From Faecalimonas umbilicata (lineage in GTDB: Bacteria; Bacillota; Clostridia; Lachnospirales; Lachnospiraceae), in NCBI RefSeq assembly GCF_004346095.1, contig NZ_SLZV01000001.1, forward strand, positions 124,001 to 188,000: DNA of 64,000 nt, read 5' to 3'. The notes beneath the pieces are model-generated. The model did no database searches. It was not told the origin of the DNA and saw only the letters and a program-made list of their open reading frames with translations. Made by a program: the position numbers and the translations under genes. This document shows, one piece after another, positions 17,250 through 25,905 of the stretch. Within the stretch, counting starts at the first letter, position 1, and each line of letters starts with the position of its first letter.

Positions 17250-18089
17250 CTATCCTTTCACTGCTCCATTTGCTACACCATTCAAAATCTGTTTCTGGCA
17301 GATTACATAAAATACTAAAATTGGAATCAATGCCAGAATATAGGATGCAAATGCGAGATTATAATTCGTTCCAAACTGTGTCTGGAAATTTAACTGGGCC
17401 AGCGGAAGCGTATTATGTCCGGTACCTGACATAATGACCAATGGCGTCATCACATCATTCCATGTCCCAAGAGCTGTCAAAATTGCAACTGTCGCATGCA
17501 TAGGCATCATCATCGGGAAAATAATCTTCCAATATGTCTTCCATGCGCTTGCCCCGTCAATATCCGCCGCCTCTTCTAACGCTACTGGAATGTTTTTCAA
17601 GTATCCGGTATAAAGCAACACATTCATCGGCATATAAAATACAAGATATAAAATGATCACTCCCAGCCGATTCCCAAGTCCCATCTGTGCAGTCTGCTTT
17701 ACAAGGGGCATCATAAGAATCGAAAATGGCACAAACATTCCACTTACAATATACAAATAAATAAACCGAAAGCTTTTCTTCTTTGCCATACCTCTCCCAA
17801 TCACATAACCGGCAATCGAATGAATTAAAATTGCCAGCACGATCGTCGCCAGTGTAATCAACAAACTATTTCCAAGCGAATGCCAGAAATCAGTCACTTC
17901 CATCGCCTGCCGGAAGTTATCCAGACTCCACCTTGCCGGAAAAGATAATGCGCCTGCCACATCGTTTGTCATCTCGCTTGGTTGCTTAAATGCGATAATT
18001 ACTGCCATGTAAAGAGGAAAAAACACAGTCGCTGTTCCCAATACTAATACAATCGTTAAGATCCAATTTGTTTTTTTCTTTCTCTGCAT
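17250..18089 (-). CDS. msmG: Sugar ABC transporter permease, MsmG/MalG type
   Basis: An inner-membrane permease of 279 residues with six predicted helices. The EAA loop [21 protein letters not shown] contacts the ATPase. Positive-rich ends and the C-terminal [10 protein letters not shown] tail are typical of CUT1 MalG-type subunits. It overlaps the upstream permease by one base (18089). With MsmF and MsmE it forms an importer for raffinose-family oligosaccharides or sucrose, judged from the neighbouring enzymes. No ATPase gene is present, so a shared MsmK/MalK-like ATPase must be encoded elsewhere. Confidence 0.9.
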   Translation of the reverse strand: MQRKKKTNWILTIVLVLGTATVFFPLYMAVIIAFKQPSEMTNDVAGALSFPARWSLDNFRQAMEVTDFWHSLGNSLLITLATIVLAILIHSIAGYVIGRGMAKKKSFRFIYLYIVSGMFVPFSILMMPLVKQTAQMGLGNRLGVIILYLVFYMPMNVLLYTGYLKNIPVALEEAADIDGASAWKTYWKIIFPMMMPMHATVAILTALGTWNDVMTPLVIMSGTGHNTLPLAQLNFQTQFGTNYNLAFASYILALIPILVFYVICQKQILNGVANGAVKG

Positions 18090-18964
18090 TATAACTGCTC
18101 CTCCTTCTTTCCCATAACTGTCATTTGGAAAATTGAAATGGCTACGATGACAACAAAAAACAATACTGCATTTGCGCTCTGAAACCCAAACTGACCGCCG
18201 TCCATACCATTTTTATAAATCAGATAAGAAATCGATTCTGTACTCTGTGCTGGTCCTCCCTTTGTCAAAGACAAAATCTGATCAAATACCATCAAAAAAT
18301 TTTTTGTACTTAAAATGAGATTGATCGTTACAAATGGCATCACCAGTGGAAATGTTACTTTCCAAAATTCTTTCCATTTCCCGGCTCCATCAAGCATACT
18401 CGCCTCATAAACATCCGATGGGACCGTCTGAAGACCGGAAATATAAATAATGGTATTCATCGCCACCGCCTGCCACACACCGACAATCAGCACTCCAATC
18501 CATGCATACTTCTCACTCGCAAGAATACTGTTCTGTAGAAATCCAATCCCGAATACATCGCCAACCACTGGAAGGATATAAGTAAAAATAAAACTGAAAA
18601 TATATCCGATCACAAGGCCTCCCAGAATATTCGGCACAAAATAAATCCCACGCAAAGCACTCTTAAATCGTATCTTGCTATTTAATCCAAGTGCCATAAG
18701 CAAACTCAGAACATTTACCAATATTGTTCCAGCAATCGCATACTTGAATGTAAACAGATAACTTTTCCCTACTCTTGCGTCCGTAAACAAGTCGATATAA
18801 TTTCTCAATCCCACATATTCATAAGAACCATACCCCTTATAATTTGTAAAACTATATACAATTCCTTTTAGCATCGGCAACGTATTGAACATAAAAAACA
18901 ACACAACTACCGGTATTACAATTGCCAGAAATGTTCTCTCTCGATTGTTCATTTTCTTTTTCAT
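18089..18964 (-). CDS. msmF: Sugar ABC transporter permease, MsmF/MalF type
   Basis: The 291-residue first permease of the CUT1 importer, with six helices and the EAA-type loop YEASMLDGAGKWKEFWKVTFP about 90 residues from the C-terminus. LTKGGPAQSTES in the last third is a common MalF-type signature. It overlaps the solute-binding protein gene by 4 nt (ATGA), so the three transporter genes are translationally coupled. Probable substrates are raffinose, melibiose or sucrose by context. Confidence 0.9.
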   Translation of the reverse strand: MKKKMNNRERTFLAIVIPVVVLFFMFNTLPMLKGIVYSFTNYKGYGSYEYVGLRNYIDLFTDARVGKSYLFTFKYAIAGTILVNVLSLLMALGLNSKIRFKSALRGIYFVPNILGGLVIGYIFSFIFTYILPVVGDVFGIGFLQNSILASEKYAWIGVLIVGVWQAVAMNTIIYISGLQTVPSDVYEASMLDGAGKWKEFWKVTFPLVMPFVTINLILSTKNFLMVFDQILSLTKGGPAQSTESISYLIYKNGMDGGQFGFQSANAVLFFVVIVAISIFQMTVMGKKEEQL

Positions 18965-20259
18965 TGTGCATCCTCCATCCCTTTTTCATACTCCTGCACT
19001 TTGCGGATCAAATCTCTGTTATATCGTTTCCATTCCGTGTCAAACCGTTTCAGAAATTTATCTGCTGAATTGTCACTTTCATCCAGCAAATACGTCTGAA
19101 TCATCGCATCCACACTCATTTCGCTCGGATAATGATGATCTTGAAAATCTGCCATTCTGTCATTTCTAATATATTCCCTCATCCCCGTCAGTTCGCTTGG
19201 AATAGAAAAATCCCCCTCTTTGCAGGCAATTCCTCCCTGATCTTCCAGATAAATCTGAATTACCTCGTCCTCATATAAAAAACGAAGTACTTCATAAACT
19301 GCTTCCTTTTGTTCTGTATTTTTCATAACGCAAAACTGAAGATCAATTCCTGAATTTAATACATTCTCCTTCTCAGAATCATTCGCCGGAAATACAAATG
19401 AATCAATTTTCATATCCGGATTGACTGATTTAATCTGAGGGATTGCATAACTTCCAATCGGATACATCGCCGATTCTCCCCGGGCAAACGCGGTACATGC
19501 ATCGTTATAGCTATAAGCATACGGATTTTCTTCTGCATATGGAAGAAGCGCTTTTATTTTCTCAGCAGTTTCACGATATGCTTCTTTAAAAGTTGTCTCC
19601 TCCCTATTGACCTGGCTGCATATGTCAGAATCTGCCAGACCAACTGCCAATGCATTCCACGGTGCAAGACAAGTCCATGTATCTTTAAATCCAAAATACA
19701 ATGGCTGAATCCCACAGCTTTGAATCTCGTTACATAATGTCATAAATTCTTCCCATGTTTCAGGAATCTCCCATCCATATTTTTGAAACATTTCCTTGTT
19801 ATAGAGAACTCCCGCTGCATTGGCTGCATATGGAAGCGCATAAGCACCTTCCTGCGGAACAAATTCTAATTCTTTATCCATCTGGAGATAAGACTTTTTT
19901 ACTTGTTCCAATTCTTCTAACTCTGAAATATCCAGAAATAAATCTGCATCCAGAAAATTAGAATAGTTGCTGTCTCCTCCAATTCCAATGATATCTGGAT
20001 AATCTTCTCTGATAAATCTTGTTTTTAAAATTGTCATAGCTTCATTTGGAGAAGAAATCGTCAGATGGATGTCATCATGCGTCTCATTAAAACGCGCTTC
20101 TATTTTTTCAAACGCCTTCACTGCCTCCGGTTTATAACACACCATCTCAACTTCTGCGCGATCACTGGAGGCTTCCTCCCCACAGCCCCCTAAATTTACT
20201 GTTCCCAACACAGCTGCCAACATCAGGGAAATGTTTCTTACAATGCCTTTTTTTGACAT
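18961..20259 (-). CDS. msmE: Sugar ABC transporter solute-binding lipoprotein
   Basis: The extracellular substrate-capture lipoprotein of the importer, 432 residues. The signal peptide ends in a lipobox, NLGGC, followed by acidic residues, so it should be diacylated and anchored outside the membrane. The family 1 solute-binding fold shows ARGESAMYPIGSYAIPQ in its second half. AAAGGAG lies 8 nt before ATG 20259, so the ATG at 20283 is not used. It is the first gene of the six-gene operon, and its promoter region is shared with the divergent AraC regulator. Confidence 0.9.
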   Translation of the reverse strand: MSKKGIVRNISLMLAAVLGTVNLGGCGEEASSDRAEVEMVCYKPEAVKAFEKIEARFNETHDDIHLTISSPNEAMTILKTRFIREDYPDIIGIGGDSNYSNFLDADLFLDISELEELEQVKKSYLQMDKELEFVPQEGAYALPYAANAAGVLYNKEMFQKYGWEIPETWEEFMTLCNEIQSCGIQPLYFGFKDTWTCLAPWNALAVGLADSDICSQVNREETTFKEAYRETAEKIKALLPYAEENPYAYSYNDACTAFARGESAMYPIGSYAIPQIKSVNPDMKIDSFVFPANDSEKENVLNSGIDLQFCVMKNTEQKEAVYEVLRFLYEDEVIQIYLEDQGGIACKEGDFSIPSELTGMREYIRNDRMADFQDHHYPSEMSVDAMIQTYLLDESDNSADKFLKRFDTEWKRYNRDLIRKVQEYEKGMEDAQ

Positions 20260-20356
20260 ATTCCATACTCCTTTCGCATTCATTTTTCTTCCGTTTTAGT
20301 TAAATTAATCATAACATGCCTTTATGCTATCAGAAATAGCAATTTATTTCCTATTT

Positions 20357-20413
20357 TATACCACAATACGATTTTTTATGGTATTATAGTAAGTAAGACC
20401 GCATTATGGTATA
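20357..20413. promoter_or_regulatory. Divergent regulatory region with inverted repeat (AraC-type sites)
   Basis: TATACCACAATACG (20357-20370) recurs inverted as CGCATTATGGTATA (20400-20413), matching at 12 of 14 positions and separated by 29 nt. Between them lies TATTAT (20382-20387) as a -10 for araC, and TATAAA on the minus strand overlaps the left copy as a -10 for msmE. Neither has a good -35, as expected for activator-dependent promoters. Binding by the AraC protein is inferred. Confidence 0.5.
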
Positions 20414-20432
20414 TTTACTGAAAGGAGCCCTT

Positions 20433-21299
20433 ATGAGCAACACATTTTTTCATATATTTCCACATGAAAACTTTATCGATCTTGGTATGTATCAATATGG
20501 CTATGAACAGTGCGATCCTGGTCATTCCTTCGGCCCGGTTGCCAGAAATCATTATCTTTTCCACTATGTCATTTCCGGAACTGGAACATTAATGGCAGAT
20601 GATTCGAAAGGGATTACACAGACCTATTCCATCAAAAGTGGACAGGGTTTTCTGATTTTCCCCGGACAGATTACAACCTATTATGCTGATGAAAAACTTC
20701 CATGGGAATATGTCTGGATTGAGTTTGATGGATTAAAAGTAAAAGAAATCCTTCAACTGACAAAATTGTCCCCTGACACTCCAGTCTACCGTTCTCACTC
20801 CAAAGATCTCAAAGAACAATTACGGAATGAAATGCTTTATATTGTGCACAATGCAGAAGAATCGCCTTTTCACTTGATTGGACACCTATATCTCTTTCTT
20901 GATCATTTAATTCAGTCCTCCAAACGATCCAATTCTGCTCCTTCAAGTAAAATGAGTGATTACTATATCAAAGAGGCGATCCACTATATAGAACAAAATT
21001 TTCAAAATAATATTTCTATTGAAGAAATCGCCTCTGTCTGTGGAATTAACCGAAGTTATTTTGGGAAAATCTTTAAGAAAGCACTTGGCCGTTCGCCACA
21101 GGAATTTTTAATGAATTACAGGATGCTAAAAGCAACCGAACTGCTGAAATTAACTTCTCTGTCCATTTCAGAAATAGGCTCTGCTGTCGGTTATGAAAAT
21201 CAGCTACATTTTTCGCGTGCATTCAAAAGAATCTATGGTGTCTCGCCAAGAGAGTGGAGAAACAGTCAAAAAAAGGAGAGATATCATGTTTCCCAATAA
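20433..21299 (+). CDS. msmR: AraC-family transcriptional regulator (MsmR/RafR type)
   Basis: A 288-residue regulator with an N-terminal cupin sugar-sensing domain (NHYLFHYVISGTGTL, FLIFPGQITTYYAD) and a C-terminal double HTH. The HTH includes SIEEIASVCGINRSYFGKIF and the AraC signature ending HFSRAFKRIYGVSPREWR. AAAGGAG sits before ATG 20433; the upstream ATG at 20406 overlaps the likely operator region and is rejected. It is divergent from the sugar operon, as msmR is in streptococci, and probably activates it when a galactoside is bound. Confidence 0.9.
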   Translation: MSNTFFHIFPHENFIDLGMYQYGYEQCDPGHSFGPVARNHYLFHYVISGTGTLMADDSKGITQTYSIKSGQGFLIFPGQITTYYADEKLPWEYVWIEFDGLKVKEILQLTKLSPDTPVYRSHSKDLKEQLRNEMLYIVHNAEESPFHLIGHLYLFLDHLIQSSKRSNSAPSSKMSDYYIKEAIHYIEQNFQNNISIEEIASVCGINRSYFGKIFKKALGRSPQEFLMNYRMLKATELLKLTSLSISEIGSAVGYENQLHFSRAFKRIYGVSPREWRNSQKKERYHVSQ

Positions 21300-21317
21300 A
21301 CATGATACCTCTCCTTA
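21272..21317 (-). terminator. Terminator of the alcohol dehydrogenase gene, overlapping the msmR 3' end
   Basis: AAGGAGAGATATCATGTTT pairs with AAACATGATACCTCTCCTT (one G-U pair), a 19-bp stem. The seven T follow on the minus strand, so it serves the minus-strand gene. The msmR stop codon lies inside the loop region. Confidence 0.8.
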
Positions 21318-21420
21318 AGTTCTTGACACTCCCCATAGCTAAAGCAAGGGGATTCTAATTTCTACCACTACTGCATTGGCTGATACCTTACAGTATTGCA
21401 ATCCCTTTTATACATTGATT
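21318..21420 (+). mobile_element. Possible relic of an IS200/IS605-family (TnpB-type) element end
   Basis: TTCTTGACACTCCCC, then a small hairpin (GCT/AGC inside CCCC/GGGG) and GGGGATTCT, resemble the right-end palindromes that follow tnpB genes in IS605-family elements. No transposase or tnpB ORF is nearby, so this would be a solo end or palindrome-associated fragment of about 100 bp. The match is by eye only. Confidence 0.35.
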
Positions 21421-21475
21421 AATTTTTGAACGTTTCATTTCTTTCCTCTCCTCCCTCCAGAGGGGTCACCATCGA

Positions 21476-22642
21476 TTACATACTTTTCCTCAAAATATCG
21501 ACAATTTCTTCATGTGAAAGAATCTTATATCCCCCGTCCATAACAAATGTTCCTTCTGCAATTCCCTCTATCATCTCTTCTGTTACACCAAGTTCCCGCA
21601 GATTCATGACAAGCCCAATTTCACGCATCCAGTTTTCCATGCTTGCCAGCCCTTCCTTTGCAATCTGCTCTTTACTCTTTCCTTCTGTCTGTACTCCCCA
21701 GACATTCTCGGCGAACCGCACAAATTTCTGCAAACCATATGGACAAATATAACGGTAGTATGCCATTGAGACTGCAGCCAGTGTCATTCCATGTGTGGCG
21801 TCTGTATATGCGCCGACTGACTGCCCTATCATATGAACCATCCAATCAGTTGTCTTTCCCTGTTCCACCATAGTATTCAATGCCCATGTTGCCGTCCACA
21901 TAATATTGCTGCGCGCCTCATAATCCATTGGATCTGCGACTGCAATTCTTGAAGAATGGATCAAGGACTTCATCAGCCCCTCCATGACATAGTCTGAAGT
22001 ATTGTCATCCTCCCCGGAAAAATATTGTTCGGTAATGTGATTAAAAATATCATAGATTCCTGCTACCATCTGATATTTTGGCAATGTATAGGTAAATACG
22101 GGATTTAAAATGGAGAATTTCGGGAAAACATTTTCCCCAAATACATGGCCGATCTTCCGTTTCCTCTCCGGATTTGTAATGACAGAACCACCATTCATCT
22201 CTGATCCAGTTCCTACCATCGTCAGCACACATCCAACCGGGATGATTCGATTATCTACCTCTTCCATCCTCTCATAATATTTTTCCCATGGATCTTCCTC
22301 ACAATACGCAGATACCGAGACAGCCTTTGCATAATCACACACCGATCCTCCCCCTACTGCAAGAATCAAATCCACCTCGTTTTCTCTCGCGATCTTACAT
22401 CCCTCATACAATTTTTCTACTGTCGGATTCGGCATTACTCCTGGGTCCTCAAATACTGTTTTCCCTGCTTCTTTTAACAGTTCCATTACCTGATCATAGA
22501 TGCCGTTTTTCTTAATCGAATCTCTTCCATAACTCAGCTGCACCTTTGGTCCGTATTTTTGTAATTCTTCTTTCAAAAAAGTAAGGGATTGTTCCCCAAA
22601 ATAAAGTTTTGTCGGATTACAATATTGAAAATTTCCTAACAT
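21476..22642 (-). CDS. Iron-containing alcohol dehydrogenase (butanol dehydrogenase-like)
   Basis: An NAD(P)H-dependent aldehyde/alcohol oxidoreductase of the type III family, 388 residues. Seen are the cofactor-binding VGGGSVCDYAKAVS, GTGSEMNGGSVIT, and metal-ligand residues in DIFNHITEQYF, HMIGQSVGAYTDATHG. The start at ATG 22642 (MLGNFQYCNPTKLYFG) has GGAAGG upstream; an ATG at 22720 is too far into the promoter. The promoter has a 19-bp spacer spanned by a dyad facing a divergent NmlR/AdhR-type MerR gene. A role in removing toxic aldehydes is therefore likely. Confidence 0.9.
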   Translation of the reverse strand: MLGNFQYCNPTKLYFGEQSLTFLKEELQKYGPKVQLSYGRDSIKKNGIYDQVMELLKEAGKTVFEDPGVMPNPTVEKLYEGCKIARENEVDLILAVGGGSVCDYAKAVSVSAYCEEDPWEKYYERMEEVDNRIIPVGCVLTMVGTGSEMNGGSVITNPERKRKIGHVFGENVFPKFSILNPVFTYTLPKYQMVAGIYDIFNHITEQYFSGEDDNTSDYVMEGLMKSLIHSSRIAVADPMDYEARSNIMWTATWALNTMVEQGKTTDWMVHMIGQSVGAYTDATHGMTLAAVSMAYYRYICPYGLQKFVRFAENVWGVQTEGKSKEQIAKEGLASMENWMREIGLVMNLRELGVTEEMIEGIAEGTFVMDGGYKILSHEEIVDILRKSM

Positions 22643-22749
22643 AATTTTTCCTTCCTTTCCACTTTTTGCAAAGCATGCTCTATCCAAGAACCCCTGTCGC
22701 TTTTGAGCAGCTCTGCACACATTGACTTTCTTCGCTATTCATGTTATGT

Positions 22750-22784
22750 TCATCATAATACCTGAACTTAACTTTAGGTCAATA
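22750..22784 (-). promoter_or_regulatory. MerR-controlled promoter of the alcohol dehydrogenase gene
   Basis: The minus strand reads TTGACC, a 19-bp spacer, then TATGAT. The spacer overlaps the dyad ACCTGAACTT/AACTTTAGGT (22760-22779 on the plus strand, 8 of 10 positions symmetric). An over-long spacer with an internal dyad is the hallmark of promoters twisted into activity by MerR proteins. Confidence 0.72.
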
Positions 22785-22838
22785 CTTATTTTCACAAATC
22801 AAAAAAGAGATCTGATAAATGAAATTGGAGGAACCCAT

Positions 22839-23240
22839 ATGTATACAATCGGCCAAGTCGCAAAACTAGTTCACCTTCCTATCTCTACCATCCGCTATTA
22901 TGACAAGGAAGGTCTGTTCCCGACACTTGAGCGTACTTCCGGCATCCGTAAGTTCAGCGAAAAAGAACTGGAAGCACTTCGGATGATCGAATGCCTGAAA
23001 AAATCTGGGCTGAAGATCAAAGAAATCAAGTTATTTATGGAATGGTGTGCCCAAGGAAGTTCCACTTACGAAAAGCGCTTAGAACTATTTCTACATCAGC
23101 GCAAAGTAGTAGAAGAAAAAATTGAAAAACTGGAAAAAGTACTCGACATGATCCAGTTCAAATGCTGGTATTACGAGCAGGCGCTCGCAGATGGAAATGA
23201 AGATCGACTAAAAACATATACCGAAACTCCTCAAGATTAA
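22839..23240 (+). CDS. MerR-family regulator, NmlR/AdhR-like
   Basis: A 133-residue regulator with a MerR winged HTH (MYTIGQVAKLVHLPISTIRY YDKEGLFP), a dimerisation coiled coil (about residues 75-118) and a short C-terminal end. Cys52, in MIECLKKSG, falls exactly at the position of the single conserved Cys described for B. subtilis AdhR and the NmlR group, which react with aldehydes. GGAGG lies 7 nt before ATG 22839, so longer starts are rejected. It is divergent from the alcohol dehydrogenase whose promoter carries the matching dyad. Aldehyde sensing is inferred from family, Cys52 and neighbour. Confidence 0.85.
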   Translation: MYTIGQVAKLVHLPISTIRYYDKEGLFPTLERTSGIRKFSEKELEALRMIECLKKSGLKIKEIKLFMEWCAQGSSTYEKRLELFLHQRKVVEEKIEKLEKVLDMIQFKCWYYEQALADGNEDRLKTYTETPQD

Positions 23241-23253
23241 AATCCTGAGGAGT
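23226..23253 (+). other. Hairpin at the 3' end of the merR gene
   Basis: ACTCCTCA and TGAGGAGT with inner GATT/AATC form a stem of about 12 bp overlapping the stop codon. No T-run follows on either strand, so termination is uncertain. It may separate the convergent merR and YitT genes. Confidence 0.4.
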
Positions 23254-23269
23254 AATAAATGCTTTCTGT

Positions 23270-23959
23270 CTATTGGCTGATATCTCCATCCCCCGCTGTC
23301 CAACTCTCTCTGTTTGGTTCCACAGCAAAAGAATAAGAGTCCTCTTTATCCTTTTTTCTAAATGGAATCTTTTGCATAACTCCAATAATCTGTCCGGATA
23401 AAATAACGGTCAAAAGCGAATAAATGATCTTACTTACTGGAATGTAGGTAAGAGAGATAAGCAATACCACCAGATCACTGATCAAATAAATCCATTGGAT
23501 ATCCAACGGAAGTACTCGATCCAAACTCATTGCAAGCGCATCATCTCCAGTCGGAGCTCCACCTACTCGAACACATAACCCTACGCTTACACCTACAAAT
23601 ATTGCTCCTACAACTGCTGCCAGAAGTGGTTTTGTGGCAATGTCAGGGAATAATGGATCAAACTGTTCGAAGATCCCATAAAAAACAGAAAATCCAATAG
23701 AAGAAATAAAAGAATATACAAGAAAAAGTTTTCCCAATAATTTCCATCCCAAAAGGTAACATAATACCGTCAGTATAAATCCTGAAACCGATGGCGAAAT
23801 CCCAAACCAATATTCTAAAAGAAGTGTTAACCCTAAAATTCCGCCCTCTGTCACATTGGACATTGAATGGATATTGTAAAGTCCAAATGCCAATATCGCA
23901 CTTCCCAATAGTAAAAGTAATACGGATGATAATTTCATTTCCTTCCAAACTGAACGCAT
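23270..23959 (-). CDS. YitT/YczE-family integral membrane protein
   Basis: A 229-residue membrane protein with five to six helices. The TEGGILGLTLLLEYWFGISP segment and GGAPTGDDALAMSL in the middle are typical of the YitT membrane domain; the soluble DUF2179 domain of long YitT proteins is missing. The last 30 residues are polar. AAAGGA precedes the ATG at 23959. The promoter at 24005-24035 has a 19-bp spacer and faces a divergent MerR regulator with an effector domain, so the gene is probably induced by a small molecule. Transport or efflux is possible but not shown. Confidence 0.78.
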   Translation of the reverse strand: MRSVWKEMKLSSVLLLLLGSAILAFGLYNIHSMSNVTEGGILGLTLLLEYWFGISPSVSGFILTVLCYLLGWKLLGKLFLVYSFISSIGFSVFYGIFEQFDPLFPDIATKPLLAAVVGAIFVGVSVGLCVRVGGAPTGDDALAMSLDRVLPLDIQWIYLISDLVVLLISLTYIPVSKIIYSLLTVILSGQIIGVMQKIPFRKKDKEDSYSFAVEPNRESWTAGDGDISQ

Positions 23960-24004
23960 TTTAAAAAATCCTTTCTATTAACCTATCATGAAATCTATAC
24001 ACTT

Positions 24005-24035
24005 ATTATAAACTCTGGTATAATACTAGAGTCAA
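24005..24035 (-). promoter_or_regulatory. MerR-controlled promoter of the YitT gene
   Basis: On the minus strand TTGACT (24030-24035), a 19-bp spacer and a perfect TATAAT (24005-24010). The spacer holds the palindrome ACTCTGGTAT-A-ATACTAGAGT (24012-24032, arms equal at 9 of 10 positions). This is the textbook layout for MerR activation. The same dyad contains TATAAT in the plus direction, which may drive the merR gene itself. Confidence 0.75.
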
Positions 24036-24052
24036 GGAGATCAATAGAAAAT

Positions 24053-24844
24053 ATGAAAAATTTTTTTAAAATTGGTGAAATTTCTAAATTATATGGAATC
24101 GGTGTAGATTCTATACGTTATTATGAAGAAATTGGAATTATCAAACCTCAGCGTTCTGAATCTGGATATCGCTATTATAGTATTCACGACATATGGAGAT
24201 TAAATGTAATCCGAGATTTACGCTCCATTGGATTTACAATGGAACAAATCCGCGAATACTTAGACCATCATACCGTTTTGTCTTCAATTTCTATGCTAGA
24301 AGACGAAAAAAACGCGATTGCAAAGCAAATACAGTATCTGCAAAAGCTGCAAAAAAATGTAGAGCACAGATTGCATAACATTCATTCCGCATTATCTCTT
24401 CCCTTAGGTGAAATCTGCTTAATGAATATTCCCCCTCGCCATTGCCACCTTCTTCCCGAAGGATATAAAAATGAAGAAGAAATGGATGTTCTGATCAAAC
24501 AGCTTATCAATCTAAATCAAAATCGCTTATACATTATCGGAAGTAATCAAATTGGAACTATGATTTCTCTGCCCTCTCTCGTAAATAAAAAAGTGCTTTC
24601 CTATCAATCTGTTTTTCTTATCGATGAAGAAGGCGAGGATATTCTTGCCGGCGGTCATTACCTTTGCGTCACTTATCGCGGGGATTATAGACAGAGCTCC
24701 TACTGGGGACAAGAACTCATCCAATATGCACACACTCACAACTTCAAAGTGCTTGGTAACTTATTGGAAATTCTTTGGATCGACATTCACACAACTTCTG
24801 ATGAATCAGAATATATTACACAATTACAGCTTCCTATCGAATAA
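24053..24844 (+). CDS. MerR-family regulator with C-terminal effector-binding domain
   Basis: A 263-residue BmrR-like regulator: MerR HTH at residues 1-70 (FKIGEISKLYGIGVDSIRYY, SESGYRYYSIHDIWRL), a long coiled coil to about 110, then a GyrI-like ligand domain (about 120-263) with beta-rich segments such as GGHYLCVTYRGDY. Such domains bind lipophilic or cationic drugs. It is divergent from the YitT membrane gene, whose promoter holds a palindrome in a 19-bp spacer, so that gene is the likely target. The gene ends at a bidirectional terminator. Confidence 0.85.
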   Translation: MKNFFKIGEISKLYGIGVDSIRYYEEIGIIKPQRSESGYRYYSIHDIWRLNVIRDLRSIGFTMEQIREYLDHHTVLSSISMLEDEKNAIAKQIQYLQKLQKNVEHRLHNIHSALSLPLGEICLMNIPPRHCHLLPEGYKNEEEMDVLIKQLINLNQNRLYIIGSNQIGTMISLPSLVNKKVLSYQSVFLIDEEGEDILAGGHYLCVTYRGDYRQSSYWGQELIQYAHTHNFKVLGNLLEILWIDIHTTSDESEYITQLQLPIE

Positions 24845-24849
24845 AATAC

Positions 24850-24907
24850 TAAGACTGATAAGCAGTGGTAAAATCATATCAACCACTGTTTACCAGTCTT
24901 TTTTTTA
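24850..24907. terminator. Bidirectional terminator between merR and oppF
   Basis: AAGACTG plus GCAGTGGT on the left pair with ACCACTGT and CAGTCTT on the right, followed by eight T on the plus strand. It can end both the plus-strand merR gene and the minus-strand opp operon. Confidence 0.85.
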
Positions 24908-24927
24908 TCTCATATACAGTTTCCTGA

Positions 24928-25902
24928 CTAAGCTAAGGGATGATGGCAAAAAAATATTGTTTCATTTCTTTTCTTTTGTTCTGGAAATTTCTGCTTACAA
25001 ATATCTGTATGATATTTACAACGTGAATAGAATGGACACATATCTTCTCTTTTTTCTACTTTGATTTCATTGGCCTCTTGTAAAGATTGTTGCAAATCTT
25101 CTTTGTCCCCATTTGGAACTCTCATTTTAGGGACCGATTGGAGCAAATATTCTGTATAAGGATGTTTTGGATTCGTATACACTTCTTCAACGGAACCAAT
25201 CTCACAGATTCTTCCCAAGTACATGATCGCAACTCGATCCGCAATATAGCGCACAACTCCCAAATCATGTGAAATGAACAATAAACTCAAATTACGATTT
25301 TTCTGGATTTCCTTTAATAAATTCAAAATCTGTGCTTGTACAGAAACATCCAGTGCAGATACTGGTTCATCACATGCAATAAATGCCGGTTCCAATGCTA
25401 ATGCTCTTGCAATCCCAATTCGCTGACGTTGTCCCCCTGAAAATTGATAAGGATATCGCTTCATATGCGTTTCGTTAAGCCCCACAATTTCCAATAGTTC
25501 TTTTACTTTTTTTCTTGCTTCCTTTTTATTTGTATACACTTTATTTGCCAAAAGCGGTTCCATCAGGATTTCTTCCACTTTCATCTTTGGATCTAAAGAT
25601 GCATAAGGATCCTGAAAGACCATCTGCATATTTTTACGCATTTCCTTTTTTACTTCTTTTTTAGAAAAAATATTTTCTCCCTCAAAAAGTATATTTCCAT
25701 CTGTCGGCTTTTCTAATCCTAGAATAATTCGTCCCAATGTTGTTTTTCCACATCCCGATTCTCCCACAAGAGCTAACGTTTCATTGTCGTAAATTTCTAA
25801 ATCAACATGATGTAATACATGATTTTCCTTTTTTGCACTAAACAGTCCTTTTGCCGCAAAAGTTTTACTTATATTTTGTGCTATGATTAATGAATTTCCC
25901 AT
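24928..25902 (-). CDS. oppF: Oligopeptide ABC transporter ATP-binding protein, OppF/DppF type
   Basis: A 324-residue ABC ATPase with Walker A GESGCGKTTLG, the LSGGQ-type signature QFSGGQRQRIGIARAL, Walker B FIACDEPVSALD and the H-loop FISHDLG. The C-terminal oligopeptide-transporter domain has a Cys-rich end, CPFYSRCKYH...C, which in this family may hold a Fe-S cluster or metal. It is the last gene of a five-gene operon, 3 nt after oppD. It powers import together with OppD. Confidence 0.93.
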   Translation of the reverse strand: MGNSLIIAQNISKTFAAKGLFSAKKENHVLHHVDLEIYDNETLALVGESGCGKTTLGRIILGLEKPTDGNILFEGENIFSKKEVKKEMRKNMQMVFQDPYASLDPKMKVEEILMEPLLANKVYTNKKEARKKVKELLEIVGLNETHMKRYPYQFSGGQRQRIGIARALALEPAFIACDEPVSALDVSVQAQILNLLKEIQKNRNLSLLFISHDLGVVRYIADRVAIMYLGRICEIGSVEEVYTNPKHPYTEYLLQSVPKMRVPNGDKEDLQQSLQEANEIKVEKREDMCPFYSRCKYHTDICKQKFPEQKKRNETIFFCHHPLA

Positions 25903-25905
25903 AAA

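Noticed and set aside
24624-25064. Plus-strand ORF of 146 codons across the merR end and oppF
   Set aside because: It crosses a strong bidirectional terminator and overlaps two firm genes in other frames.
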